From the NCBI RefSeq assembly GCF_041146395.1, contig NC_091010.1, positions 51,914,001-51,978,000 on the forward strand: 64,000 bases of DNA. Reading direction: 5' to 3'. The notes beneath the pieces are model-generated. The model was not told the DNA's origin. It was given only the letters and a program-made list of their open reading frames with translations, and made no database searches. Made by a program: the position numbers and the translations under genes. The DNA comes from Eulemur rufifrons (Eukaryota; Chordata; Mammalia; Primates; Lemuridae). Below, one piece after another: positions 1 through 12,739 of the stretch (its first letter is position 1; the number at the start of each line of letters is the position of its first letter).

Positions 1-497
1 AGGAGAGATGGGACCTGGGACTTACTTCTAACCAATGGAGTATGGCAAAGGTTATAATGATCACATAAGTGCTTGTACCTCCCTTGCTAGAGTCTCTCCC
101 TCTCCCTTGCTGGCCTTGAAGAAGTAAGGCACCATGTTGTAGGAGGGCCTCTAGAGAGGGTCATGTGACAAAGATTTGCAACTGGCCTCTAGTTGCTGTA
201 AACAGCCCATGACCAACAGTCAGCAAGAAGCCAGGGGCATACATCCTTCAGCCTCAAGGAAATGAATTCCACCAACAACCTGAGTAGGCTTGTAAACAGT
301 TTCTTCTCCAAACCAGCCTCCCGATAAGCATGTAGCTTGGGTGAACTTTGATTACAGCCTTCTGAGACCCTGAGCAGAGAACCCAGTTAAGCCATGCCAA
401 TGCTCCTAACTCACAGAACTGTGAGATGACAAATGTGTGTTGTTTTACACTTCTAAGTGTTTGGTAAGTTGTTATGCAGCAATAGAAAACTAATACA
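1..497 (+). mobile_element. MLT1-type MaLR LTR, cut by the window start
   Basis: Solo-LTR-like sequence of the mammalian ERVL-MaLR (MLT1) group. The block reads through 'taaccaatggagtatggcaa' near its left side, a middle with 'gagaccctgagcagagaacc', and a typical MLT1 3' end: 'ctgtgagatgacaaatg', then 'gcagcaatagaaaactaata' just before position 500. The 5' part lies outside the window. No internal retroviral coding sequence is attached. It is strongly diverged, as expected for an element shared by placental mammals. The subfamily cannot be fixed by eye. Confidence 0.7.
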
Positions 498-499
498 CA

Positions 500-1094
500 G
501 AAAAGGACTAACCATCAAACTGTACTATCTGGATATGACTGTGGCCTGGGTCATTGCAAAGGGAGATGACAAGGAATGCTAAGATTAAGACCCTGCCATA
601 TTATGTTTCCATGAGTCACCCGTTATGGATAATTCCAGTGTGTCATTTCTTTAAGGTAGACATTCAGAGCTATAAGGAAGTTCTTAAAGAAGAAGAAATT
701 TGTTCATCATAACCCTGAAACTTTTCTTTTGTTGACTCCTCTGAACAAGTGAATTTAAAAAAGAAAAAACTTGTTCTTCCTAGAGTGTGGATCAATAACT
801 AATTTGAAAACTAAATCACTAGGCCTGGTTAGATGGTTTGTAAGTAATAGCAGTGCCTAAGCAACAAAAGAAACACACTGTCCAGTTAACTGTCCATTCA
901 CTCAGTTGATTCCATTGGTGTTACTTTTCATTTGTCAGAAGTGGAATTATTACAGTAGATATACCTTAAACCTTTATGACTTATTAAAGTGAGCACAATG
1001 AAAATAGCAGCCAACTTTTTCTGGGACTTCATTGTATCCGAAGATAAAATGACATAATTGATGCTTTTATGTGTTTCCTATTAGAGTGATACTA
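500..1094. other. Stretch without recognisable gene or repeat
   Basis: AT-rich sequence between the MLT1 LTR and the first MIR piece. No long ORF, microsatellite or repeat family was recognised on either strand. Confidence 0.5.
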
Positions 1095-1500
1095 GAGTCC
1101 CATAGATGGGTTTGAATTCCAGCTTAGTCCTTTATTAACTATAAGAAACTGGATGAGCCATATACTTTCCGTAAGCACCTAATGCAGCTGGTATGGTGGT
1201 AGCAATTCTTAAATCATGATCTTGTGAGAAAGCTTGAAAGTGAAGATGTATATTAGTTAAGATTGGGGCTTTTGCCACCAGACAATCCTTTGATTTAAGG
1301 CTCAAACTTTTATGAGCTGTGTCCATGAGTGATTATCTTCACCCTACTAAGCCTCAACTTCTTGGGTATAACATGAGTGTTTTAATGCCTACACCACTCA
1401 TTTTTCATGGAGATTAAGTAACATAATACATAAAAACACTTGGCCTAGGGTCTGATACACAGTAAATATTCAATAAATGTTATGTGTTATTACTACATGA
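1095..1500 (+). mobile_element. MIR SINE, probably one or two overlapping fragments
   Basis: tRNA-derived ancient mammalian SINE. A first piece (about 1095-1170) has the MIR-like 'gggtttgaattccagctt'. A second, better piece (about 1250-1500) runs from 'ttatgagctgtgtccatgag' through a decayed 'cctcaacttcttgggtataa' to the MIR/L2-like tail 'cagtaaatattcaataaatg'. Whether 1170-1250 is a diverged part of one copy or a junction between two copies cannot be decided by eye. Confidence 0.6.
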
Positions 1501-2024
1501 AAATACCTAACATACCATAGATGCATTATTTAGTTCCCTTCTCCATGCACTTTTATCACCCTTCCCTCTGTCTCATTCCCACCCTACAGTTCAGAGATAA
1601 TTATTCTGGAAAGTCCTGGGATTCCACAAAGCTGTAAGAGATTCAATACAAAAATATGTTCAATTAACAGTCTCTGAAAAGGTGAGTACACTAAAATCTA
1701 AAAGAAAGGTGCATTCAAAATGTCAAGGTGCTTGGGGAAATAGAGAATAGTATTTCAATTTCTTGCCGGACCCTGCCTAGAAAATATAAATAGCTGTATT
1801 CCAATCCGTAATAAGTGCCTATGATGTGAATTCCACTCTCCTAAGTATCACGTATAACTCAAAAAAATAAAATAAAAAGCAAGTTGCTTCCTTCCATCAT
1901 TTTATTTGCAATTTACTTGAAGAAAACATTTGATTACTACTGCCATGTAATTTATAAATGTCTAATAAAATTATAGGTGGAGAGAATAAACATTCCATTT
2001 TGGGTTTTGTCCACTTGTTTGCTT
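1501..2024. other. Stretch without recognisable element
   Basis: AT-rich sequence between MIR and Alu. Nothing recognised apart from a short A-rich tract near 1861-1878. Confidence 0.45.
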
Positions 2025-2043
2025 TAAAATCTTCAGAACTCTT
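2025..2043. repeat. Left target-site duplication of the Alu at 2044-2386
   Basis: The 19 bases taaaatcttcagaactctt occur here and again without mismatch at 2387-2405, directly after the other end of the Alu. This is the signature of L1-machinery retroposition. Perfect identity argues for a fairly young insertion. Confidence 0.9.
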
Positions 2044-3229
<1,186 letters not shown>

Positions 3230-3580
3230 GGACCCTAAAGAAAAGAACATCTTTCTTCTAGAGTTGGTAAACTGGAGCTGCCAATGGTCATCCAACCCGT
3301 CATATTCAGAAAACATTTCTCCAGTGAAAGGAAAGAATGTCAAGACATTGGGAAATCTGGAAAAGCATAAATGGAATATGAGTGAAGTCAGAGGGACCAA
3401 GATCCTTCCTGGGAAGGTGTCTCTGATTGAAGTGCTTTGGGCCCAAATTCCTACAGAACCTCTTCATTATGCAGATTCTCCAGTATCTTTCCTAAATTTA
3501 TGAGCCAATAAAGCCCCATTTTTTAAAGCTAGTATGAATTGAGTTTCTGTTACAATAGAAACAATCTTGACTACTGTAAG
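3230..3580 (+). mobile_element. Probable ERVL-type LTR fragment, 3' end
   Basis: The right side has the layout of an LTR polyadenylation region: 'gagccaataaagccccattt' followed by 'gaattgagtttctgttac' and 'cttgactactgta'. This pattern of AATAAA, then a pyrimidine-rich 'gggtttctgttac', then 'cctgactaata' is common to several ERVL/MaLR LTRs. The 5' boundary and the family are uncertain. No internal region is attached. Confidence 0.45.
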
Positions 3581-4079
3581 CATGCAGTTTAAAAATGCAT
3601 TCTGGGGAGCTTCTGACATGGAAGAATTTTACCCTACTCCAGAATAACAGAAACCTGACCTAAATGTGATAGATCATGTAAAAGTGATGAGAAATGTTGA
3701 GAATGTTTTTGATAAATATCTAAACCTTTAGTGCACATCTCACCTTTACACCACCATACCATTCCCTAAGAATGTTTTTTTATTCCTAATCAAGAGAATA
3801 GAAACCTTTATGTAACCCTATTTAGATGTTTGAAATGATTCAAAAAACCAAGAATAAGACAGAATGAACTTTCCTAAAATGCCAAAGACCACACTAGCTC
3901 CGTGCCTGCTATGACTCTCAAATTAAACTATATGGAGACATAAAAATGGGAAGAAACAAAAGGGAAGTAAACTTCCAGGAATATGGAGCTATGTTCTGTG
4001 TCTTGGGCCCTGACCTTGGAGCAACCAGACAGCTATTCCTTGGGTAGCACATCACAGGGACTCAGAGTACCATTTGTGT
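3581..4079. other. Stretch without recognisable element
   Basis: Nothing recognised; AT-rich with no long ORF. Confidence 0.4.
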
Positions 4080-4245
4080 GGAGAAAGACTCTCTGGGTTC
4101 AAATCTTGGCTCTGCTGCTCTTGAGATGTATGAGCCATAGACAAATCACCTAAATCAGTTGCCTCACCTGTGAAACAGGGCTAATGTTAGTAATCTTTAT
4201 GATATGGTCACTGTGAGGATTAAATCAGGTATCCACAGGATTCAT
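4080..4245 (+). mobile_element. MIR SINE
   Basis: Clear MIR core in sense: 'gggttcaaatcttggctctg', then 'cacctgtgaaacagggctaa' and 'gtcactgtgaggattaaat'. Length and degree of decay fit an ancient mammalian copy. It stops where the LTR-like block at 4255 begins. Confidence 0.8.
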
Positions 4246-4254
4246 TTTCTGCTG

Positions 4255-4745
4255 GTTAGTATTCACTTGCCCCCTATGGGGTTACACTCCACTCTTCTCC
4301 ACCTGCCTTGGTGCCTGGGACACAGACATGTGTATTCTGTCTGCAGCTTCCTTCTCCTCTGGCTTCCAATTTGGTCTGACAAAGGCAAGACACCTGCAGG
4401 AGACTGGAGGGGAGGAGAAAAGTAAGGTCTGTGTACTCTTCTCCATGGTCAGCTCCCTGCCAGGCCACAGGTAGGCAGTGCTGCAGCTGTCTTCCAAAAG
4501 CCAAGGTGGTGTTGAGTGGCACTCTTCTACAGCTACACTTGTGCCAAATCCTGTTCCCTCTTCTTGCTCCTTCTAGCTTAGGGGTAGGAGCAGCTTCCCT
4601 CTGTTATTAAGTCTGGGATACCTCACCATCCTCTGTTAATTCTGCTCATGTTTTTGTAAATTATCCTTTAGCTGAACTCCGCAATCACCTCTTTTGAGTA
4701 TGCCATCTCTTTCCTGCACACTTAGAATGAGTGTCCATTATGCAG
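4255..4745 (+). mobile_element. LTR-like block, family not assigned
   Basis: GC-richer than its surroundings. It ends with 'tagcttaggggtaggagcag', 'tacctcaccatcctctgtta', 'tgtaaattatcctttagctg' and 'tatgccatctctttcctg'. I recognise this order as the 3' part of an old mammalian LTR (ERVL/ERV1-like), but I cannot name it. ORFs on both strands inside it are short and lack family features. Confidence 0.4.
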
Positions 4746-7459
4746 TATCTATCAAATAAATGTCTGTTAGTAAAGAAGTTGTAGAGGTGAAAGTGTTGTC
4801 TTTTCTAAGTACACTGATCATTATAAGAACAAATAAACATAAACTTTTTCTCGAGCAAAATTATAATTCAAAGATTTAAGAGGGCAAAAACTACTACTTT
4901 ACTCTAGAAGCAGTGCCTAAGGAGACTGCTGTTTGTAAAAAACAAGACAAATAGCGATGATTAACATATGCAGAAAATGAGAACATTTGAGTGAAAAAGA
5001 ATAAGTACTCCATTACACTTTAAAAATACTGAATTCTTCTATTCAAATAAAATATAAAATACGTGAGAAACAAACTATAGAATATCTAAGTGTGAAATTA
5101 AGAATTGTTTTTTAAAATATCCTAAATTACTTAGAAAAAGGGCATACTAGAGTAGGGTTGGTTTTTTTTATGCTGTATTTTTTACCACCCCTACAACTGT
5201 TACTATATATCCAGCTATATAACTTTGCAGTAATCTTAGGGGAAATACACAAATATCAAGTAGATTTGAAATTGATTCTGATCACATGATGAAAATATCA
5301 TGCCAACTCAGAGAATTTATCTGGAGAAAAGATTGGAAATAAGTGGTTGCATAGTTTTTCATCTTTCTTATTTAAGAACTGGAAGGAAGTTAGCACAATG
5401 AATAATATCGCTGTTATTTGTGAAAGGAAAAGCAAATGATCATGAAAAATGTTGATAATAAGCACTCATGCTTCATCTTCTACTCCATGTATTTAAATGG
5501 ATAAACCATAGCAAACGATTAGAATTTTTCTTTAATAAGATTTTTTTCTTTCCTTTGCTTATAAGCAAAAAAGACACAAGTCCTTTAAAAGTCTTATCAT
5601 TTATTTTAATAAGACGTACTGAATGTTATCAGCAACTTACTTTAGGGAGAATTCCTATAGATGGAAATAAATGCCAGACCAAACATTGCTGCTGGTTTGT
5701 TCTTTGTACGTCTGCCAAAAGTATTACATATTTACAAATAGAATGTATTCTATTATTAGTTTTTTAGTATTACTGCAAAACTGCAATGATTTGCCATTTA
5801 ATAGGAGAGGAAAAAAACCTTCTCATTCCTAGAGAATTCTAGAGAATTGTTTCTTAAGGGAAAAAGAAAAAAAAAAAAAAAAAAAGACTATGCCCTTCTC
5901 AGCAGAAATCATCACCAGGGTGTGAAGGTAATATATTTCATCTCCTGGTCTATTACAATTTTAAAGTTTTTATTTTTTTCCCTCTTCTCACTTCTTTTTT
6001 TTTTTTTTTTTCTGCTGCATGTTGTTTCGCCAGCTCTTGTGAATTGATCAGATGTCAGTGTTATTATTCTCTTCTGTTAAAGGTGAGGAATGCTTCTAGG
6101 CTATTTGCCTTTATTCTTTATGTTTGTGGCAAAGAAAATACAAGCAGCTTCTCTTTAATCAAATCAAGTTTAAAGCAAAATGGGAACAGGGTTCTACATG
6201 CGTAGGCAGTGGGGTAAGCCAAATGGGATAGATTGAAGGTAACATTTAAACTTACAGAGACTGGTTTTTATTAGGGATGTTTGATGAACTGGTAAGCCAT
6301 CTGTGTGCTAAGAATTCTTTGAACTAAAGTAGCATTTTTCTCTTATACATGATTGGGGAAAAATAACTATATATTCAATGCTAACTGTATAAAACACCCT
6401 AATAGAATCTTCCTCTGCAAAGTATTGAAATTATGCATTGGCTAGCAGATGGAAAAAAAATCTAGAACTATTCCAAATAGTCAATCTATTTTAATAAAAT
6501 AGGAGGAAGAAGCTGTTAACAGGAATTGGTTGAGAAACTAGGTTTGTTTATAGCGGCCCTGGCTAATTCTTCTCTGTAACCGACCTCTACTCTATCAATT
6601 CAGATCATTCTCTCTGTGTTTAATATTGAACCCGAGCTTAGGCTCAACATAATGAAATAAAAGAGGAGATGAACTTCAAGTCTTCCTTAGTGAAAGCTGG
6701 ATGATATTTCCTATGCAAACACTTGCAATGAAAAATGACAAGTAACATCACATGGGTATTAATCAGCAGGCTTGAGCTTGAACAATTTGCAGGAACAGAT
6801 GGAGATAAAAGGTTTGATAATAGATTAGGGGCATCTTAAAACAAGGAAACTAGTGATCAGAAATTCTATTTGGTTTTAAGCACATTACTTTGCTGTCTTG
6901 TCAATATGTGAAGTACTATAGTTGCTGTGAGTCATTCTAGCCATGGCTTAGTGGTTTGTATCACTTGGGACTGAATTTCAACGTCGTTGGACTGTGGAGC
7001 CTTTCCTAGATTTGTGAACACCACATCCCCGCATCTTCTCCTTCTTATACCCCCAGGGGAAGAGGAAATTCTCTTTTGTTGAGGCTTTGGTATAATGAAA
7101 GACCTTCAAAACCAGCAATGTCCTATCATATAAGATCACTATCTTTTACAAGATCTAAAGGTCCTATAACACTTTTAGTATGAATAGCATAAAAGGCTAT
7201 TGATGGTGATCTCAGTTTGAGGGGCATTGAACAAGTCATTGAACAGTCCCTCAATATTTGCCCTTTTGACTAAACTTCCAAGGTAAGGAGTCTAATTCCA
7301 CAGTAAGTATAACTGGCCCTATGAAAGAATTAGTTTAATGCGTTAAGAGCTTTTGGTTAATCGGAACAGATATCTAAAAGTGTGAAGCCTGAGACCTGAG
7401 CTACAGAATGGGCAATGGGTGCAATCGGAATGGGGAACAGGGGATAAAAGGAAGAGAAA
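4746..7459. other. Long repeat-poor stretch
   Basis: About 2.7 kb without a family I can name. It contains an A run at 5867-5885, a T run at 5995-6011, a short duplication 'ctagagaatt' near 5830-5847, and possibly a decayed antisense MIR near 6060-6110. Nothing in it supports an exon. A cross-species conservation track would be the way to see whether parts are functional. Confidence 0.4.
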
Positions 7460-8058
7460 CACTCGTTCACTCAACGTCCAATAGGCACATACTGAGAAGC
7501 TCGTATGTCAGGCACTCTGCTGACAGTGAGACAGAGGACAGGCACTCAACAAGACAGACAGGTCCCTGAATTCAGAGAGCTCTCATTCTAGTGAGAAGAG
7601 ACATGCAATAAACATATAGACAGTAAATAAAGAAGACAATGTCTGATAGCAATAAATGCTGAGAATGAAATAAGATACTGCAGTAAAAAATACTGAGTGG
7701 GGTGGGGGATAAGGAGAGATACTTTAGACAGAAGGGTCAGGCATAACCTCTCTGCTAAGGGGCATTGCAGCTGAGACTTGATTGAAGGAAAGGAGCCTGC
7801 CTTGCAAACTGCCAGGGAAGAAGGCTCCAGAAAAACAAACTTCAAGTGTAAGGACCTTAATAACTAATTTTTTTCCAACAAACTTAGTTTGTCAAAGGAA
7901 CACAAGTCAGTGTGGGTGGAATGGCGTGGGAGGAGACAGCAGGAGGCTAATCTGGAGAGGTGGATAAGGCCAGATATAAGGTTTCAGAGGTTGTGTTAAG
8001 AAGATTGAATTTTATTCTGAACCAAATGGGAAGTATTGGAGACTTTTAAGTAAACTTC
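7460..8058 (-). mobile_element. L2 LINE 3' region, antisense
   Basis: Reverse complement of the L2 3' end: 'catactgagaagctcgtatg' and 'gtcaggcactctgctgacag' match the L2 tail ('caataaatatttgttgaatg' side). Further right, 'cattgcagctgagacttga' and 'ggaatggcgtgggaggagac' follow the order expected further upstream in L2. Heavily diverged. It is followed directly by an antisense MLT1A LTR. Confidence 0.7.
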
Positions 8059-8059
8059 T

Positions 8060-8428
8060 AAGTCTGCTGAGGCTGCCATAATGGAATACCACCAACTGGA
8101 TGGCTTAAACAACAGAAATTTATTTTCTCACAGTTCTGGAGGATGAAAGTTCAAGATCAAGGTGCCAGAGGGTTGGTTTCTGATGACTTCTCTCTTCCTG
8201 CCTTGCAGATGGTGCCTTCTGGCTGTGCCCTCTCATGGCCTTTTCTCTGTGCATATACACTCCTGATATCTCTTCCTCTTATAAGAAATCCTATTGGATT
8301 ATGACCCCATCCTTATGACTTCATTTAACCTTAATTACTTCCACAAAGGCCTATCTTTAAATACAGTCACATGGGGCATTAGGACTTCAACATACAAATT
8401 TGGCGAGACACAACTCAGTTCATAACAC
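8060..8428 (-). mobile_element. MLT1A-type MaLR LTR, antisense
   Basis: Near full-length LTR in reverse: it starts with 'aagtctgctgaggctgccat', continues with 'cttaaacaacagaaatttat' and 'tctcacagttctggagg', and ends with 'ggacttcaacatacaaattt' and 'cagttcataaca'. It is among the better preserved old repeats here. A second member of the same group starts at 63838 on the other strand. Confidence 0.85.
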
Positions 8429-9054
8429 CGGGGCTGGGGTCTTACATGTGAAAATACCTCTTTGGTTGCCATGCAGAGTTTGGATCTGTGGGGAGGGAGG
8501 GTCATAATAAAGTAGAAAACATCAAACATAATGTTCCTTTCCTGTAATTTATGCCAGTGTCCTCCCCAAAACCTCATCATGTTAGATGCATGTGAACAGA
8601 CATAGGAAAAGCTAGCTTATTAGCTGTTCTTGTCGGATTTGAAGGTCAGGGTTCAAGACAAAGAATCAAATCTTGGATGTGCTCAAACCAAAACCAAAAA
8701 ACATGACAAAACAAAAATTCACAAAATTTTGCATTGGTTTCGTTTCTTCCTGTTTTGAAGATTACAAAGTCATGGGTTTTCTTGCTATAAATTCCAAGAA
8801 AGGCACTGTTGGATCATCAGCAACAATATCAACATTGTAAAAGTCTCGTAGATCATAAACGTCCTGCCTCCCACACAGGGCAGTTTGCCATTGTTGTCCT
8901 GTTAGCCCAGAGGAAGTGCTTTGTTGGCCGTGCCCCATTTCTCACTGCCCTTTCAGAGCTTGGGTGATGACCCTAGACGTATTGACACAGGAAATCCTTT
9001 TCCCACCCCCATCTACCTGGAGCAGACAGTGAGAGGAATGGGGTGGTGATAGCA
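8429..9054. other. Stretch without recognisable element
   Basis: Mixed-composition sequence with an A-rich 'ccaaaaccaaaaaacatgac' patch near 8690. It may hold decayed transposon sequence, but I could not place it. Confidence 0.4.
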
Positions 9055-9268
9055 GCTACAAACTCTGAGCCTGTAACGCATGTCAGCTAAGTGTTTTAAA
9101 ACAGTATCCCCTTGAATAGAGAACAAACCTAAGAACAGGTAGACATTATCAACCCAGTTTTCAAAATGAGGAAAATGAGGCCTAGAAGGATGAAGCAACT
9201 GTGTCCCAAATCAAATGATGAATACGTACAGAGCCAAGTTCTGCCCTGATGTATCTCAAAAGCTTTGA
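9055..9268 (-). mobile_element. MIR SINE, antisense
   Basis: Reverse MIR core: 'caacccagttttcaaaatga', then 'ggaaaatgaggcctagaagg', 'gaagcaactgtgtcccaaat' and 'gagccaagttctgccctga'. The order matches the MIR complement from its 3' half toward its 5' half. Confidence 0.75.
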
Positions 9269-9529
9269 TTCTATGCTATGCGCAATGGTGCATACATCTG
9301 CACACCACTGGGGTTTCACTTCTAAAGTCCCCCAACATGACACAGCAAACATTAGCAAAGTTCTCTTAGACTTGCAACAATCAAAACTGTGCATCCAGAT
9401 GTGCAGGTTGTAAAATAAGTTCTTGTCTATTCTGATAAAAGATATAATGATGATTTATGTGTGCATATTGCTCCCTAATCAACTATAGTCTTCCCTTTAT
9501 GCCAGCTAAGTTTGGACTACACATAGCTT

Positions 9530-9622
9530 GCAAAAACAGAGCAGTGGAGAAGAGTACAGGCTATGAAATAAGACAGTGCCGTTTGAATTCCCGCTGCCCC
9601 AATCTCTTTAGTGAGCTTGGGT
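9530..9622 (+). mobile_element. MIR SINE fragment
   Basis: Sense MIR 5' half: 'gagaagagtacaggctatga' followed by 'gccgtttgaattcccgctgc'. Only the first half is recognisable. Confidence 0.5.
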
Positions 9623-10736
9623 CTCACTGACCAGTAGGGTTTGAATAGGAGATAAGAGGGGAGAAGTTTAATATTTTTCTTATTGTAGCTGGGGTTTCAT
9701 TTGACCATTTTCTTCTGCAAAAGCAGGAAGACAGGTAGGACCAGCCAAAATCTTACTGACCAGTATTAATGCAATTCGTCATTTGTTTCTTCTGAGCCAG
9801 GCGTGTGTCTAAGGCTATCTCTTTCTTCTCTAGGGTACTTTGGAGGTTCCTCAGAAACATCTACCACTAAGGATCTCTTAACTATAGTTGTGTTGACTCA
9901 CAGAAATGTGACCCTGCTGGTGAGAAGTTTCAGACTTCCCCTCAGTCTTGGGCATTTGGTGGCGCAGCCCCCAACTCTTTCAGCAGAGAGGTCCCTGCTT
10001 GTCCAGGCAGCTCTGTCAGACAATGCCAGGGCTGCCCTCTCATGCATGGTGAATGTCTAGTCAAATGAAAACATGCACTTTTAATCTTCCATCTCTAGGG
10101 ATGTGATTGCTTCCCAGACACAGCCCTCTCCTCTGCTACACCAGAAATCTTCACAGGGGACACATCTGATGCTCTCCTTCAGAGGAGGCTTGAGGTGAGA
10201 GCAAACAATCCCCTCGCCAAGGCATGGATGGAGGGAATGAACAGCAGCAACGCTTCTCTCCAAATACATCTTTTATCTAAACTCCAGTATCTCCTTTCTT
10301 GGTTTCTTCAATCTTAGAGTATGATGATGGATGGTCAATGGATGAAATTTCATTTTGTAACTCTTGGTCAACTCTTGCAAGTTCTCCATTGTTGGGCTAG
10401 AGACTAACTTTGAAATGTAGACTTATTGACACTTGGGACTACAAATGAAACTGAGTCAGAATATTTACAGGCATAGAAATATATCTGTAAGGATATATAG
10501 CATGCTATGAACAGTAGTGATGTCTGGGGAGCATATCTAGATAAAAGGAGACCTTCTGACACTATATATATAATATTTCTTACCATTGATGATTCATTAT
10601 TTTATAATGATAAAATAAGACATTTTTTATAAAAATAGCGTCTATATTATTAGTTGTCATGAGCACCTATGGGGGCTTGACACAAATTAAATCATGGTTA
10701 AATATTGCTCTTATTGCTATAGTTATTAGTATTATA
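9623..10736. other. Stretch without recognisable element
   Basis: About 1.1 kb of apparently single-copy sequence. Two short overlapping ORFs exist, but neither has codon structure or motifs that suggest a gene. Confidence 0.4.
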
Positions 10737-10737
10737 A

Positions 10738-11288
10738 TTTATGCATTCAGTAAATATTTACTGAGCACTTCTGTGTAAGACACTGCAATTTTCTGGGGAT
10801 TAATAGTAAGCAAGAAAAACCTGTTTCCTGCCTTAACTTCTGTTAAAGGGGACTAAAAAAAAGTTAAGTAAACAGGTAAATGCATTCAACTACTGCAAAA
10901 TATAATTAATGATAAGAAAAAAAGAAACAATGAAGGACAGAGAGGAAATTAAAACGATCAGAGTGGCCATCTGCTTTACTTAGAATGGTCATGCAAAGCC
11001 TCTCTGGGCATGTAGATTTAGACTGAGATCAAAAAAATGAAATAACCTGGGGAGAAAAGCCTGGGGAGGAACAATACGGACAGAGAGTAAATCATTTCTC
11101 AAGGCAGGAAGGAACTTTGTATGTTTGAGGAACTAAACTAAGAGCAGAATGGCTGGATTATAACAAGCCAGGGAGACCAATCTGAAATGATGGTGAAACA
11201 TAGTAAGAGCCTCCTAGTGTACAGCCTTGCATGGTCTGCTTTGGATTTCATTCTAAGTACATTGTGATTTTCTTTGGTAGTCCATTAT
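10738..11288 (-). mobile_element. L2 LINE 3' region, antisense
   Basis: Reverse L2: 'cattcagtaaatatttactg', 'gagcacttctgtgtaagaca', then 'gcaaagcctctctgggcatg' and 'gggaggaacaatacggacag'. Same family and orientation as 7460-8058, with independent decay. Confidence 0.7.
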
Positions 11289-11349
11289 AGCAGGGCACAC
11301 AGCATAAACCTAGAGAAAGTGGAAGGGGCCCTTTGCTTTAAAACCATAA

Positions 11350-11490
11350 AAACTTATGTTCCTTGTCCTTAATAAGGTCTACGAAGACAGAGATGGAGAC
11401 TGTTTTGTTTACTATTATATCTCTAGCACACAGATAATGATCTGGCATAAAGATAAACTGGAATAAATATTTTCTGAATAAACGAATGGA
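11350..11490 (+). mobile_element. L2 LINE 3' end
   Basis: Sense L2 tail: 'acgaagacagagatggagac', 'atatctctagcacacagata' and 'gaataaatattttctgaata' correspond to the L2 segment ending in the AATAAATATTTGTTGAATGA motif. Confidence 0.6.
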
Positions 11491-11494
11491 AACA

Positions 11495-11606
11495 TGATAT
11501 TAATATTACATAGTGGCTAAATGCTTGCATTGTGGAATCCAACAGACCTGTATTTCAATCTTTACTTTCCCAATGCATTGGTTGCATGGCTTTGCACAAA
11601 TACATT
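11495..11606 (+). mobile_element. MIR SINE, 5' half (split copy)
   Basis: Sense MIR: 'tagtggctaaatgcttgcat', 'gaatccaacagacctgtatt' and 'ggttgcatggctttgcacaa'. It breaks off where the 3' half should follow; a matching 3' half lies at 12215-12345, so the copy seems to have been split. Confidence 0.6.
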
Positions 11607-12214
11607 GAACGCTTGAGAGGTAAGGGCTAATTCAGGGCGTGAAGAATTCCCTGAAGGATGGCCTCCCGGAGGGAGAACTGGTCTCCTACAGAATAAGGCC
11701 ATTTGGGAATTGAAAACTGCTCTAGGGAAGCTGGTAATTACTCACAGTTCTCTAAGGCAATAGATCTCACTGGAGCCATAAGGCCCTATCACAGAGGGGA
11801 GGGACCTGAGCACCTTACTAAGAATGGGGGGTGGGGGGAGGCAGAAAAATTTTGACCACACAGCTGCAAACAGTGTTTGAACTCTTGCTTCTATGAATAG
11901 CTATGCTGGGGAAGTGCTAGTGCTCCACCAACGCTGACTGCTGAGGTGCAAGAACAGGGTTTGGAGGCCACTGATTCACTGCATTATAACAAACCAGCCT
12001 CATTTTCACCAGGGGAGATCAGTGCTTCTCCTAATTTTGCTGCTGAAAAGCCCAGCGACCCTTGGCCCTGGCTCCTTTGGGCATCTGACATCTAGACCTA
12101 TGTAGATCCCGGTGCACCGGCCAGAGCACAGTAGACATTGAGTGATACCTATGTTTACTTCCGACATTTCTTCCAGCAAACACTCATCCAAACCTGCGGG
12201 GTTGCAAGCTGTCA
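11607..12214. other. Unclassified ~600-bp insertion inside a MIR
   Basis: GC-richer than both sides, with a G-rich tract (gggggtggggggaggc near 11827). It lies between what appear to be the two halves of one MIR. No LTR ends, poly(A) tail, terminal inverted repeats or clear target duplication were seen. The 61-residue antisense ORF inside has no recognisable features. Confidence 0.4.
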
Positions 12215-12345
12215 GCTCATTTGTTCTCTTTGTTCTTCATTACTCTAAGCCTCATCTCTCTTGTCTGTAAAATATATATAAATAACACCAACCTTATATG
12301 GTTCTTTGGGTAACAAACCAGAGAATGTAAGCAAAGAGGTTAGCA
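12215..12345 (+). mobile_element. MIR SINE, 3' half (split copy)
   Basis: Sense MIR: 'aagcctcatctctcttgtct', 'gtaaaatatatataaataac' and 'gaatgtaagcaaagaggtta' follow the second half of the consensus. Same orientation as 11495-11606. Confidence 0.55.
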
Positions 12346-12619
12346 CCTTATTTATTTAACCTACCTTTATTTAATATTTTGATATTTTTATTATGAAATT
12401 TTGTATGAATTTGGACTTTTTTTAAATGTTGCTTTAAAATATGATTTATCTTGATTACTGAGTGTGGCACTTTCTTAAATTTTGCTTCTGAAGTGAGTAT
12501 CTCTCTTGATTCACAAGATTCCCATCATTGCCTTACCAAATATATATTAAACACTAAATAAATATTACACATTATTTTTATTGTTGTTGTTACTGTTATT
12601 ATATTACTAGTACTAGGCT

Positions 12620-12697
12620 TTATTTCTCCCTTTCCTCTCTCTCCCCCCTCTGATCAATCTCTTTTTCTCTCTTCCCTCCTTCATACACACACAGCAT

Positions 12698-12732
<35 letters not shown>
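12620..12732. repeat. CT-rich tract followed by (CA)n microsatellite
   Basis: A pyrimidine-rich stretch (TCTCTCTCCCCCC-type) from about 12628 to 12680 is followed by an interrupted CA repeat; the longest pure run is at 12703-12732. Likely length-polymorphic. Confidence 0.95.
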
Positions 12733-12735
<3 letters not shown>

Positions 12736-12739
12736 CTCA

